56,932 nt of DNA from Hemicentrotus pulcherrimus (taxonomy: Eukaryota; Echinodermata; Echinoidea; Camarodonta; Strongylocentrotidae): the NCBI GenBank assembly GCA_003118195.1, contig BEXV01000175.1, forward strand, positions 26,972-83,903, in the 5' to 3' direction. This document shows, in pieces, positions 46,500 through 56,932 of the stretch. A program made the translations under genes and the position numbers. The notes below the pieces were generated by a model. The model did no database searches, was not told the DNA's origin, and saw nothing but the letters and a program-made list of their open reading frames with translations. The stretch's first letter is position 1; each line of letters starts with the position of its first letter.

Positions 46500-46600
46500 T
46501 TTCTTTCTCTTTCTGTCAGCTCCTCACCCCTCTCTCCCCCGATCTTTCTCTTCACTTTGGTATTATAATTATCTTCACCACATCCTTAATTCCTTCGGAA

Positions 46601-46639
<39 letters not shown>

Positions 46640-46735
46640 ATCTCTTTTTGTCTCCTGGTGTCTCGTTCAACCCCCGATCTTTCTCTTCACTTTGGTATTA
46701 TAATTATCTTCACCACATCCTTAATTCCTTCGGAA

Positions 46736-46774
<39 letters not shown>

Positions 46775-46811
46775 TTCCCAATTTGTCTCCTGGTGTCTCG
46801 TTCAACCGTTT

Positions 46812-46849
<38 letters not shown>

Positions 46850-46900
46850 TCCCTTTCTCTGTCTTCCTTACTCCTACCCTTCCACCTGTTCTCTCCCTCT
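46500..46900 (+). repeat. CT-rich tract with a 135-bp tandem duplication
   Basis: GATCTTTCTCTTCACTTTGG starts at 46541 and again at 46676. Both copies run through TTATAATTATCTTCACCACA and CCTTCGGAACCTCTCTCTC to GTCTCCTGGTGTCTCGTTCA. Pure (CT) runs lie at about 46602-46628, 46738-46765 and 46817-46845. Confidence 0.85.
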
Positions 46901-49900
46901 GTCTCATCGGAAATAAGATTCTAAGCAGGAGTTATGCAGGGACACACTTGGTAATGAACTGATGAAAGCTATGCTGCCAACGCAGAGCAGTATAGAATGA
47001 ATTGGTGCAGGCATATGGGACATCTACCTGAACACAATACAGGATAACAAAAATTAACAATGAAAAATATCCTGCTGTTGAATTACACTGTTAGGGCTTT
47101 ATATTAATATTATGTTTTTATTGTCTCGCTTTCTCCCCTTCTGTTCTAAGCACCCGTTTTGGTTGCATATTTTTCTATTTTCTATTTTATTTTTTACATT
47201 GATCGATGTTATAATAATATTGTACAAGAAAAGGAACTAGCGAATTACGTTCCCTGGCTATTAAAATCAAACGAAAATTAAAATACATCATGAAATAGAT
47301 TGAATTTAATTATACCAGTCTACCCCAGCTCTAATGATAAAAAAAGGGTATAAGATGTCAGCTGGGCTAGCTAGCAAACACTAAATAATATCATTCGTTA
47401 TTCTATGACCTCCGAAATGAAATTCTGTATCCAATTTCTCCCTGACAACATAAAAACTATGACCCTAATTGAAATTCCATTGTTGAAACTCACACCCATA
47501 TTCCGTCTCAGCTTGGTTTGCATTTCGTGATAACGCAACCTTCAGTCAGTCCCACACACTCGACTCAAATGTGGGTTTGACAGAATGCTGGACACGTCTA
47601 TCACAACCTGGCATCCATTCATGAACAAAGTACACATGGACTTGTCTCGCTTGGTGAGACATGTGGACAAGGGGGTCTTACTGTTTGCTCGAGGTCTTTT
47701 CTCTAAAGAAAAGCGGTTCAAAAAGGTCACTTTTTATATTCAATTGGGAACGTTACCGAAATAAATGTGTTTTCTTCGTTGTTTGTAGCTACTTTTTTTT
47801 AGAAACACGAAGCGCAAACAAAATGCTATGATGACAAATGCGTCGTCCGTGCGACCTCAGAGTGGACGCGTATCGTAAAAAAAGAATCAAACAAAGAAAC
47901 TAGTGAGTTTGATTAACGAATTTCTGGCAATGTTTGCTTGAATTAACACCATAAAAAGGTTACAAAGAGCAATGTTTTGGACTTCATGGCCACGATCTTC
48001 TTGGAATGGTCAGAGAAAGTCAACATAGGGAGTCCAGTCATAGAACATCAAACATTGTCTGTGGGTTTTATGAGAGGTGATGAATCAATATGACGGTCAT
48101 TAACATGTGGGGGTAATGAACCCTAAGGTTAATCATCGCTCTTATTAGAGTGACGTCATAAAGCTGATAATCACCTGTGATATTATAAACTCTTTAATGA
48201 ATAGGGTTGGCTATAAACCCTAAACCTTGAATGAAATTCGCCGTAATATTTCCATTTGCTATTCATTTGTGTTTTCACTGCATTCATTGTTTAGGACTTA
48301 TCTCATAAACAAAAATCAAAATCCATTTAAAACCGTATAACAATATTTAATAATATTTAATTTTTATATAGCTCTTAATACAAATGTCTCTACGCGCTTT
48401 ACTATCACCCCGGTCATTGGAATCAGTGCTTGCTCGCACACAATATATCAACGTTGGAAATGCAAAGAAGAGAACTATTAGTCACGAAATGTGATTGAGC
48501 ATAAAAGTGGTATTTCCTTCTGATGTGTAAACATTTTAAAGTATATAACTTGAGAGCTGGTGTTCCAACGAATTATTTTTTAATCTTAATTTTTATTACA
48601 CTGACTTTTTTGTGTAGGTACTTGCAGCGACTAGGTGTGAATGTGACCGGTTTTTAATACATAGATCATACTGAGAATAGAGGTAAATAACAAAAGTGTT
48701 TATAGTTTATTCAAGATTTCGCCTTCTGACACAAACAAGGTCTACATTGCCAAGTCTAAAACGTTAACATGTTACTGAGCTTGTATTCCATTTTGTACCT
48801 CACCATGAACAATGATAAAAAGCAGACTTTGTCTGGATTAGGAAGATACTTCTTTTTCTTGTAATCCGATGCATATCCGCTTCATCCCTCAAAACAGTAT
48901 ACCAGAAAGGATCTCGGCGGTACCGGAGTTGGGGGCAAGGGCGGGGTCGAACCTACCAAAGGGCGTGTGCCCCAGGATATGATCGGTCCAGAGAGAGATC
49001 ACTGATTCCTCTCTGGGGTTTGTCAAAGTTGCAACAAACAAAATAACACGACCAAGTTATACCACTCGCATCACGTGACACGGATGAAAATAAACAGCGA
49101 CAGGTTTCATGGTCGAGTGTACGTTTTTTCCCCTCTGATGTTTATGCAGCAGAATATTGTCATAGTTTGTATGGTTCATAGATTAGAAGACAATCATTTT
49201 AATAGGGTCAGTAACGGAGATAATTCACTAAAATATGAAATATTCGAAAATTGAAAAACAACAACAAAAAGAACAGAAAAAACAGCACAACTTCCCACTT
49301 AGATTGAACCGCTATCCGCAATATCACCATCATCACAAACATCATGACTATCATTCTCATCGTACCTTAATTTCGTTTACATTAATCTTATCATAATTGA
49401 ACTAGTCTCTTACTATTTAGTAATGTCTTTGATACAACTTACAAGAGTCATTACGTGAACTAACCAATCAACAACATTTTACTACTAATTAAGCTTAGAA
49501 ATTATACATGTTTTTTAATAGTAGTGCTGGGATGCATTTCAGGAAGTATCCCTTCAATTTCATTCAGGAAACGAGGGATAATATAGTTGACCAGCCCCCC
49601 CCCCCCCCCAGAAAAAAACCCCAGAAAAACACTGCCTCGATTGACTCATACAATCCTAACTGACAGGAGTGTGAGGTAGAACGGACCAGACGAATTTAAG
49701 CTCTCAGAGGATTTTCATACTTGAAGGTTGACGTGGACCAAGATTATTATCTCCTTTGTTAGACTGAATGCAGGCTTGTGGTTTAACTCAGAAGCTAGGG
49801 TTGTTTATGATATTTGAAATAACAGTTATTGTATTCTGCTTGTTTGAACATTTTCCAGTTAGAACACCATTCACTCTTAAAAATACTGGGTAAAATAAGC

Positions 49901-52250
49901 CATGAAGATCCACCCGACTTTGGCCTTTAACCAAAAAAAAAAAGAACGAACTCGATTAATATTAATTAAGTAATTAAAAAGTAATTGTTCTATATTTTGA
50001 CCCTAATTGGACAATATATTACTCAAGTTTGGTAAAGAAAATGTAAAAAGTTGGTTGAATATATAATTAACCTCGTGCTGGGTAATTATGTACCCAATAA
50101 ATTTATCATACGCATTATCTACAGTTTCTCAGTTATTAAGATTATGTTGATGATTATTGTGGTAACAGTGATGATGATGGTCATGATGACGATGATGATA
50201 ATGAAGGTGGTGATGATGATGAGGAAGAGAGGGAGGAGGAGGAGGATGATACCACTGTTGATGATTATACTTTACAGGACTCAGAGGGCGACCAGGACCA
50301 GTCTATTCCATTGTTGATGTTTTCTATCATTATGTTTATTGTAAATAACTATAATTGTGATACTAAACGAACAGGCGTGTCTGGATCAGTAAATAAAAGA
50401 TAAAATAATTTTATTTGCCTTTCAATGTTGTTATTGGTGACGATTGTAAGTGCCAGATTGTGTGATTGTGCCGAAATATTTTGCCGACAAAATACTCCCC
50501 ATTTTCAACAAGTGCTGGGGGAAAAAAAAATCGTCCTTAGATTTCCAATTAACCGACACACGGGGGAGGGGGGGGGGGAGGGGGCTGGGGGATCGGTCGT
50601 CGGATTTTCGAATTTGTATCTAGAGGTTCAAAGTAGTTGATACCCTCACCCCTCACCTCTAGGTAGGAACGTCACACCACCAACACCACCATCCATTTCA
50701 AGAAAATCCTCCCACCGCCCCAAAACCCCACCACCAATAGTACATATTGAACGAAACAGCCTCTCAGAGACATGTAGAGAGTATTTTTTCCATGTCAGCC
50801 TCAGTTTCATAACGACTAATTCACCTTGACAAGATCATAGAATAATATCACACGAAACATTGTTAAGGTCCTGAAAACATGAACCAATCTTAGATCGAAA
50901 GTCAATATCATGACGGATTGGCAAATTTAAAAATGCAGTCAACCCCGTGGAGTTAAAGTCACAATGTTGGCTCGGTCTAGAAACTATGGTTAAGATCCTC
51001 TTTTTTTTAAAGCCAGAGAGCTTTTAATGTACTTGTGATAGAGATGGAATTAGCATGTTGATATAATTATTATCATTGCTATTACTTTGACAAGATATAA
51101 GCTGTCACTTCTTCGACGTATCGCAAATTGTTATGATTTTTACACCTGTATGTCGGAATCTGTTTCCCTTTCTTATATTTAGCACCTTTTACAGAACTTT
51201 GCTATTTCATTTAATCTGCATACAGAAATAAAAATTTTCAGACAACAATCCTTCAAAGAAATGTAATGTAATTTTGGCCTAGTAAATACACCTGCAATGC
51301 AGCGCAACACTCTAAAACATTAACCATGACAAAAATTAAATTGAATTGATTTTTCAATTGATAAGACATTTAATTTGAAATAATTATTAATTCTGGTGAG
51401 CTATTTTTTCCTTCTAATATTATTAAAAATTGATAATTTAGTCATATACATAAACGTTATGCCTATAAAAAAACTTCTCTACTCTCAATACTTACCATCA
51501 ACCACAACCTTATTCTCATGCAATGCTTTAATTTCTTCAAGTAACTTTATTATTACATTTTAATGAACGTACTTTCAGATAAAATCTTTTTCATTAGAAT
51601 CATTCATGTCAGTAACATTTCATAAACAGAAGGACGATGGGGGAAAAAAATCTATAAATAAACATTACCTAACTGGTCCTATATAGACATCACTCAATAC
51701 CCTATCCAGATTACGAGACATCTACCTACCTACACCCACATATGATTTTACATTTTGAGCTATCATTTTTTTCTCCCCTTTTTCTCAACAATTCCATCAC
51801 GATTCATCTGAAATATTTCATTAGGATGTGACAAATTGGTGACAAATTGGCCAATTTGCAATGTTTTCAAAATTGTCTTCATTTGAACTTACCAAAGGTT
51901 TGCAGACAACATCCCTCCATGCGGGAAACACAAGACAATCACAAAGAGTAAAACCAGGAAGCGGGAAATTCTCTTCCAATTCTCCGCCTGAGGTGGGAAT
52001 GACACAATTACAATGACAAATTGGTCAATTTAGCTCAGAAAAAGAATGCAAAGACATAAGATGAAGTTCAATGTTATATATCAAGCGATCAATCCATGAA
52101 ATAATGAGTAAGAAAGGAGCGATTTGGTGTCGAATACGTGACATGATCAACAGTAATATTGAGGTGCATGTAGATATGTAGCTGGAGGCCTGTTACTTCA
52201 TGAGTCTGATTTTCAAATTTGATTAGGGTTTGGTTTGAACTTTACCTGGC
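46900..52250. other. No gene seen
   Basis: Contains poly-C at about 49597-49609, an imperfect GAT/GAG trinucleotide tract at 50165-50250, and a G-rich run near 50560-50590. Frames over these are repeat translations. Confidence 0.5.
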
Positions 52251-52289
52251 ACTGGCGTAGCAAGTCGAAATGGAACAAAGGATAGGAGG

Positions 52290-52318
52290 AGAGAAAGAGA
52301 GAGAGAGAGAGAGAGAGT
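52290..52318 (+). repeat. (GA)n microsatellite
   Basis: About 13 GA units followed by GTGGGGGGG. Confidence 0.85.
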
Positions 52319-52536
52319 GGGGGGGACAACATAAATGATTGCGGAACAACGTGTGAGCTACAGAGGCATCGTTGCACTAAAAAGTAAAACAAAATAATGT
52401 TTGAAATGGTCTTCACATTATGTCAGATATATATTCTTTGTCCCGACAAGAGTAGAAACTGATAGTCAGAGGTTTCGAATTTGTGAACAGGATTTGCTGC
52501 AGTTTTTTTCTTCTTCTTTAAACCAACAATAAAAAA

Positions 52537-52577
52537 GAACCAACAAAACATTGTAAATTACAATGTTTTGTTGGTTC
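52537..52577. repeat. 41-bp near-perfect palindrome
   Basis: GAACCAACAAAACATTGTAA (52537-52556) and its exact reverse complement (52558-52577) are separated by one A. No T-run terminator context or gene is adjacent. Confidence 0.9.
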
Positions 52578-52815
52578 AAGTTATTATTACAATTTAACAA
52601 TAAACACACTATTAAATTGGCGAATTAAGAAACCATAATCGCATGGATCTCTGAGTGCATAACAGTGCTAATTACATTTTTGTGGATGTGCTTTCGTGTA
52701 TAGGATTGTGAAAAATCCAGATAAATGATTGAGCAGTCATGGGACCTAAAACCTCGAGACCTATTTGAAAAACTAGGCAATTAAACAATAACACATAGTA
52801 GCGAATTTACTTTAT

Positions 52816-52874
52816 TTCGAACCTCGGACCTCCCGGAGCTAAGACCATTGACAAAATCCCTGGGCTACCAAGTT
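52816..52874 (-). mobile_element. Possible tRNA-like SINE fragment
   Basis: On the - strand TTGGTAGCCCAGGGATTTTG resembles an A box, and about 30 nt on, GGTCCGAGGTTCGAAAT resembles a B box. The stems do not clearly pair, so this is at best a degenerate SINE head. Confidence 0.35.
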
Positions 52875-52879
52875 TACTT

Positions 52880-53618
52880 CGATCTTTCGATCTCCTGCCG
52901 AATTGGCTGTAAACTTGTATGTTTAACTTTAACGACGACATCATTATAATTCATATAAATTTACCTGAATTTTACAACAAAAAATACTACGGGTGTCAGT
53001 TCCTCATCCTTTCATTATCAAAACTATCTACACAAAAATATATGCCTTGTATAGGCAGAAGTGAGAAAGGAGAAGAACCCTCCACCATAATATTATTCTT
53101 TTAATCAATAACAGACGATGTTAAAAGGGAGAGAAAGCAGGACTACGGTGATATCACCCCATGCACCCATCTTTACTCTGTGTACACCCTCAAGAACTGA
53201 ATTTAGGAAACATGAAATCTGACACAAGCCGATATCAGATCCATGCCCAGTTTCCAATCTGCTTACGAGTGAGAACCAGAGGCCATGGTCGAAATAAAAA
53301 GGATTTATTGCTTTGATAGTCATGTTTCAAATTACTTTTTTTCTTCTTCACGGTCCACCCGGGAACATTCCGATTTATTTACAGCTAGCACAGCGGTTTA
53401 ATAGACCCTCACTGAGATGATTTTAATCCAAGACTTCTGCACTTACACGTAAATCTTTCATGTGCTTTGTTTTGATATGCTTTGTAGAGTCAGGGAGTTT
53501 GTAATATCTCTTTGGGCATATAGAGTGAGCCTAGAAACTCCGCGTGAGCATGATGAGAGCGAGAGATAAATAGAGATAAAGAAGAAAAATAAAAACAGAG
53601 AGAGAGAGAGAGAGAGAT

Positions 53619-53657
<39 letters not shown>

Positions 53658-54545
53658 TGGAGGTTGATATATTTATTTCACACCGATTATCAACGGTGTT
53701 ACACTCAATAAATACAATTATCACAAAAGTCATTATCATTAGAACATTTTCCTTTGTTGTTTCCACAGCACAGGAATTCTGTCACATTCTGCTTCAACCC
53801 AAAATACCCGACCCAATCTCTTTGCCTTCGTCTAAAACAAAGATTCCAAAACAAAACGCGCACTGGATTTCTAAAGTAGTATTTCATCGAGGCACAAACG
53901 TTAATTCAAGAAAAGTGGAGCACAATTTTATTAAGCTCAGAAAACATCCGCCATTCTACAATGATTGGAAAACGTTTGCGGCAGGCAATAAATGCAATAT
54001 TGCATTTAGAGTTGAGGAGTGGACTATAAGTATAGAGGGCACATAAACATAATTGAAGGGAGGGGGCGGCGGGGAGTTTGACCCAGGGATGATAATTTGT
54101 ATCGAGGATTGTGACATAATTTATTTACGATCAGCCCCCGATATTCGATAGATTGTATGGCAATGGCAAAATTGGAATTAAATTGTTTACAATATCATTA
54201 AAATACACAGTAACTCACCTTTACGTTGTGTTGAATGTCGTGTTCTCACTGACAATATTTTGTTTACGATTTTGTGATTTAATCCTGATGGAGTATACTC
54301 TTTTAGGGATTTAATTTTAGACTGATGGACAACGGGACCCTACCGATGGACAGAGGGAGGGAAAGAAGAATCGTATGTTTGGATAGGTAGACGAGAGTCG
54401 GGGAGGGAAAAGGTTTAACTTTATCTTTAACAAAAAAAATGTGAATAAATTTATAATGTTTGACTAAATGGCAAAAACGAAATGAATGAAGAAAAAAAAT
54501 GAACAGTTTGGAAACATATTTATTCTGCGCAAAAAAAGGAGGAAA
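52880..54545. other. No gene seen; contains a (GA)n microsatellite
   Basis: GA repeat at about 53597-53656 with single-base interruptions. Otherwise short frames only. Confidence 0.5.
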
Positions 54546-54886
54546 CACCATGAATAATCGACGAATGTTAAATAGGAATTCCCTTCTTTTTAAATCAACT
54601 TTGATCATCCCTAAGACCAGACGATCATGGAGAGATCGAGCATTTGCCTCAGCAGCTCCCCGATTGTGGAACAGTCTCCCTAACACACTCAAGGACTGTA
54701 AATCAGTAGATCATTTCAAAGCCAGTCTGAAAACTTATCTAATGGCCAACTTTGACTAATATCATCTTTTTTTACCATGTATATAATTGTATCTAAGTAT
54801 ATTGTGTAGCTCATTGTAAGCGCCTTGAGCACCCTCTGGTCGGATATGTTGAGCGTTGTAAATGTCTTTATTATTATTATTATTAA
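54545..54886 (+). mobile_element. 3' end of a non-LTR retrotransposon (LINE), 5'-truncated
   Basis: The frame ending at 54759 reads SWRDRAFASAAPRLWNSLP, then DHFKASLKTYLMANFD, the hallmark C-terminus of LINE reverse-transcriptase proteins (consensus GDRAFSxAAPxLWNSLP...FKxxLKTxL, from memory). A short 3' UTR with GTAAGCGCCTTGAGCACC and TGAGCGTTGTAAATG follows, ending in a (TTA)n tail at about 54868-54885. The intact end and lost 5' part are typical of target-primed insertion that stopped early. ATG 54499 lies upstream in the frame, but the element's own coding probably starts nearer 54555. Confidence 0.8.
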
Positions 54887-54889
54887 ATC

Positions 54890-56870
54890 GATTTTATCAA
54901 AAACAATATTTTATAAAACATGGAAGCATTCTTCAATCTTTCGTAAGCACATTGGAATTCAATCTAATTTTTATTAAAAAGTCATCTCATTTTATCCTCT
55001 GTATCGAGGTTAACCCATGGTGAGCGGCTTGCAAGCCATACAATGAGCCCTTTTCTAAGTATTATTACTCACAATAAACACCGAAATAAACCCGCAGATA
55101 TAAGCTTACAGTATCGTTATAAAATGAGTGACTTTTAGACAGGCGACTTGATTGGAAAGTGACGACTTGATCGCGCACCTTGGGATTAGCATGTAACATG
55201 ATCATCGTAGGGGGCAGCAACATGAAAAGATGCTAAGGAACTGGAAAGCGATTTAGTTTCTGTGGTTCCTGTTGGTTTAGGCTTTCATTTTTCGTTGTTA
55301 TGATTTTGTAGTTTCGTTTCATTCTTTGTTCCGGTTAGATTAAAAAGTTCAGATTTCAGATTAGGTCAATACAGAGATGTCAAAATGGTGCCATTCTGAT
55401 CGGGATTCTGATCCGCCTTTACCACACCCTTTTGCATGTTGAGAAAAGGGAGGGGGGGGGGGTGGTCTACTTACATTTACAGTGTACATTATACCGAAGA
55501 AGAAAGAAACACTATGCATGTACTTAAAATAATGACTGTGAATAAGTCTGGGAAATGCTATAGCAATAATAAAAAGTATGACCATGATGATAAAGAGTAA
55601 ACATATTTTGCATAATGATGAAGGCTTATCTTAGAAATGATAGAATATTCATCAAAAACAGGGATGAGTACGAATGGCTTTATACGTTCTTTTATTTGAC
55701 ACAATCGTTCAATCGTTCAATACGCGATGGAGAAAATTCATGAAGAAATATACAAGATCCCTTTTGAAGGTTGGTGTATATAGACCTATTATGTAACCTT
55801 AAATATAACCTTAAAAATTAAGTTTGTAGCAAAAGTAGCCATTTTTCTTTATTGTTTTATTAAACATTAAATTCAGTTTGGCAAAGGCACAAAAGCAAAA
55901 GATTTTATTAATGATCTCATTGGCGTTTTTAAACTTACTCGATGTTAACCCTTCTTTAAAAATGTGCCGTTATTAAAACCATCGATTGATGTTTTCCTCA
56001 CTTAGTAGCTCCAAAACGCTAATTACTACCTTTAAAATAACACAGTATGAACGTTCTTGTAACAGTTTTCCAGAAAGAAAAGGGGACATGAAAATAGGGC
56101 CAGTTCATATGTCACATTCCAGGGGTATCTTGAGCAGACCGTCCTGGGGAAACAAAAACAGAAGATAAACGTATCGAAGTTTCGAATTCCCCTCCCCGGC
56201 AGACCAATTAACTCATAACCCCTTATTCAACTCAATTAAGTTGCCCAGGTAACTAATTCCAGGTACGCGACAGTGCTCAAACCATGACAGAAACCGGAGA
56301 GCTTTGAGGTTTCCAGATTTTTTTCTTGTTTTTCTTCGTAAGACTAAGGGGGTTGAAGACTGCATCAACCAAAGTGGTGATACATAAAATTGTTTTTTTT
56401 TTTCCCTCAGTATTTTGGCTCATCTTGTCAGTGCGCGATTGTATTCATATTTTGTGGTAGAAAGGGATTACATAGAATGAGTGTCGATACGATGTGCTAG
56501 GACGAACATGATAAGTGATTCACTCTATAATGGTATTTATTTAAATATTTAAAATGATTGCTAGCCCGATGAAAGAAACTTTAAACATTATTTCAATAAA
56601 TTACGATAACTGAATCATTGCAAAGATAAGTCGCGTAGATATGTGGATTGATAATCTAATTATCTATGATGTAATTATGATTCGAACATGATTTAAACAG
56701 TAAAATTCGTTTGGAAGCACACCGATTTTTTCTTCTTCCTTTCAGTCCTGACTTCTGTAAGCTACAAAAGTAGGCCCTGTATCATTCGCTTTATCATCAT
56801 CATTTTTTTAAAAATACATTACACCTTGCAAGTAGTATACAAAAAGTAGGGGCCGGGGAATAGAAAAGGG
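54890..56870. other. No gene seen
   Basis: AT-rich DNA with a poly-G run near 55452-55463 and poly-T near 56391-56403. No motif-bearing frame. Confidence 0.5.
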
Positions 56871-56875
56871 AGAGA

Positions 56876-56888
56876 GTGAGAGAGAGAT

Positions 56889-56932
<44 letters not shown>
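56876..56932 (+). repeat. (GA)n microsatellite running off the window end
   Basis: GA repeats with minor interruptions continue to the last base. Confidence 0.9.

Noticed and set aside
46411..46962. 183-codon frame rich in Ser-Leu
   Set aside because: It is a translation of CT repeats and the 135-bp duplication; no domain and no splice support.
50051..50317. Met-rich frame
   Set aside because: Translation of the GAT trinucleotide repeat.

Overview
The window looks like a eukaryotic, animal chromosome segment: AT-rich, intron-containing, with long (GA)n microsatellites, SINE- and LINE-like debris and no bacterial-type gene packing. The mix of an alpha-2,8-sialyltransferase gene, a 7-cadherin-repeat protocadherin and tRNA-headed SINEs suggests an invertebrate deuterostome, most likely a sea urchin or other echinoderm. 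That placement is inference from gene content and repeat style, not a measured match. There are two sequence gaps: one N at 27397 and 90 N at 44026-44115.

Left part (1-6.1 kb): the 3' part of an ST8Sia-type sialyltransferase gene on the + strand. Three coding exons (1592-1718, 3468-4001, 4696-4993) join in phase with consensus splice sites. They contain sialyl motifs L, S, III and VS. The N-terminal membrane-anchor exon is not seen and probably lies before the window. The introns and flanks carry several hairpin elements: a ~0.7-kb foldback at 644-1367, a hairpin at 2751-2957 and a MITE-like hairpin at 4101-4243. A 514-bp element with 19-bp perfect terminal inverted repeats lies at 6129-6642.

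Middle part (10.6-23.4 kb): a delta-type protocadherin gene on the - strand. Exons run from a signal-peptide exon (23388-22979) through one large exon with the cadherin repeats, membrane segment and proximal tail (22561-19905). After a 7.7-kb intron come two cytoplasmic-tail exons (12191-11972 and 11459-10585). All junction phases agree and give about 1,326 codons. Three in-frame stop codons interrupt the model (TAG at codon 99, TGA at 1209, TAG at 1254) although the surrounding frame stays coding-like. A candidate 21-nt microexon (11915-11895) lies between the two tail exons and resembles a duplicate of the preceding exon's 3' end. Read-through of the large exon's donor gives a short alternative tail with its own poly(A) signal.

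Right part (23.4-56.9 kb): 33 kb in which I find no cellular protein-coding gene. It holds the 3' end of a LINE on the - strand (about 30.95-31.44 kb), another on the + strand (about 54.55-54.89 kb), tRNA-like SINE fragments, GA/CT microsatellites, a 64-bp tandem repeat rich in CACACTGTG dyads, a 135-bp duplication in a CT tract, and a 41-bp palindrome. As it lies 5' of the protocadherin, it may hold that gene's upstream noncoding exons and regulatory DNA, but nothing in the sequence proves this.
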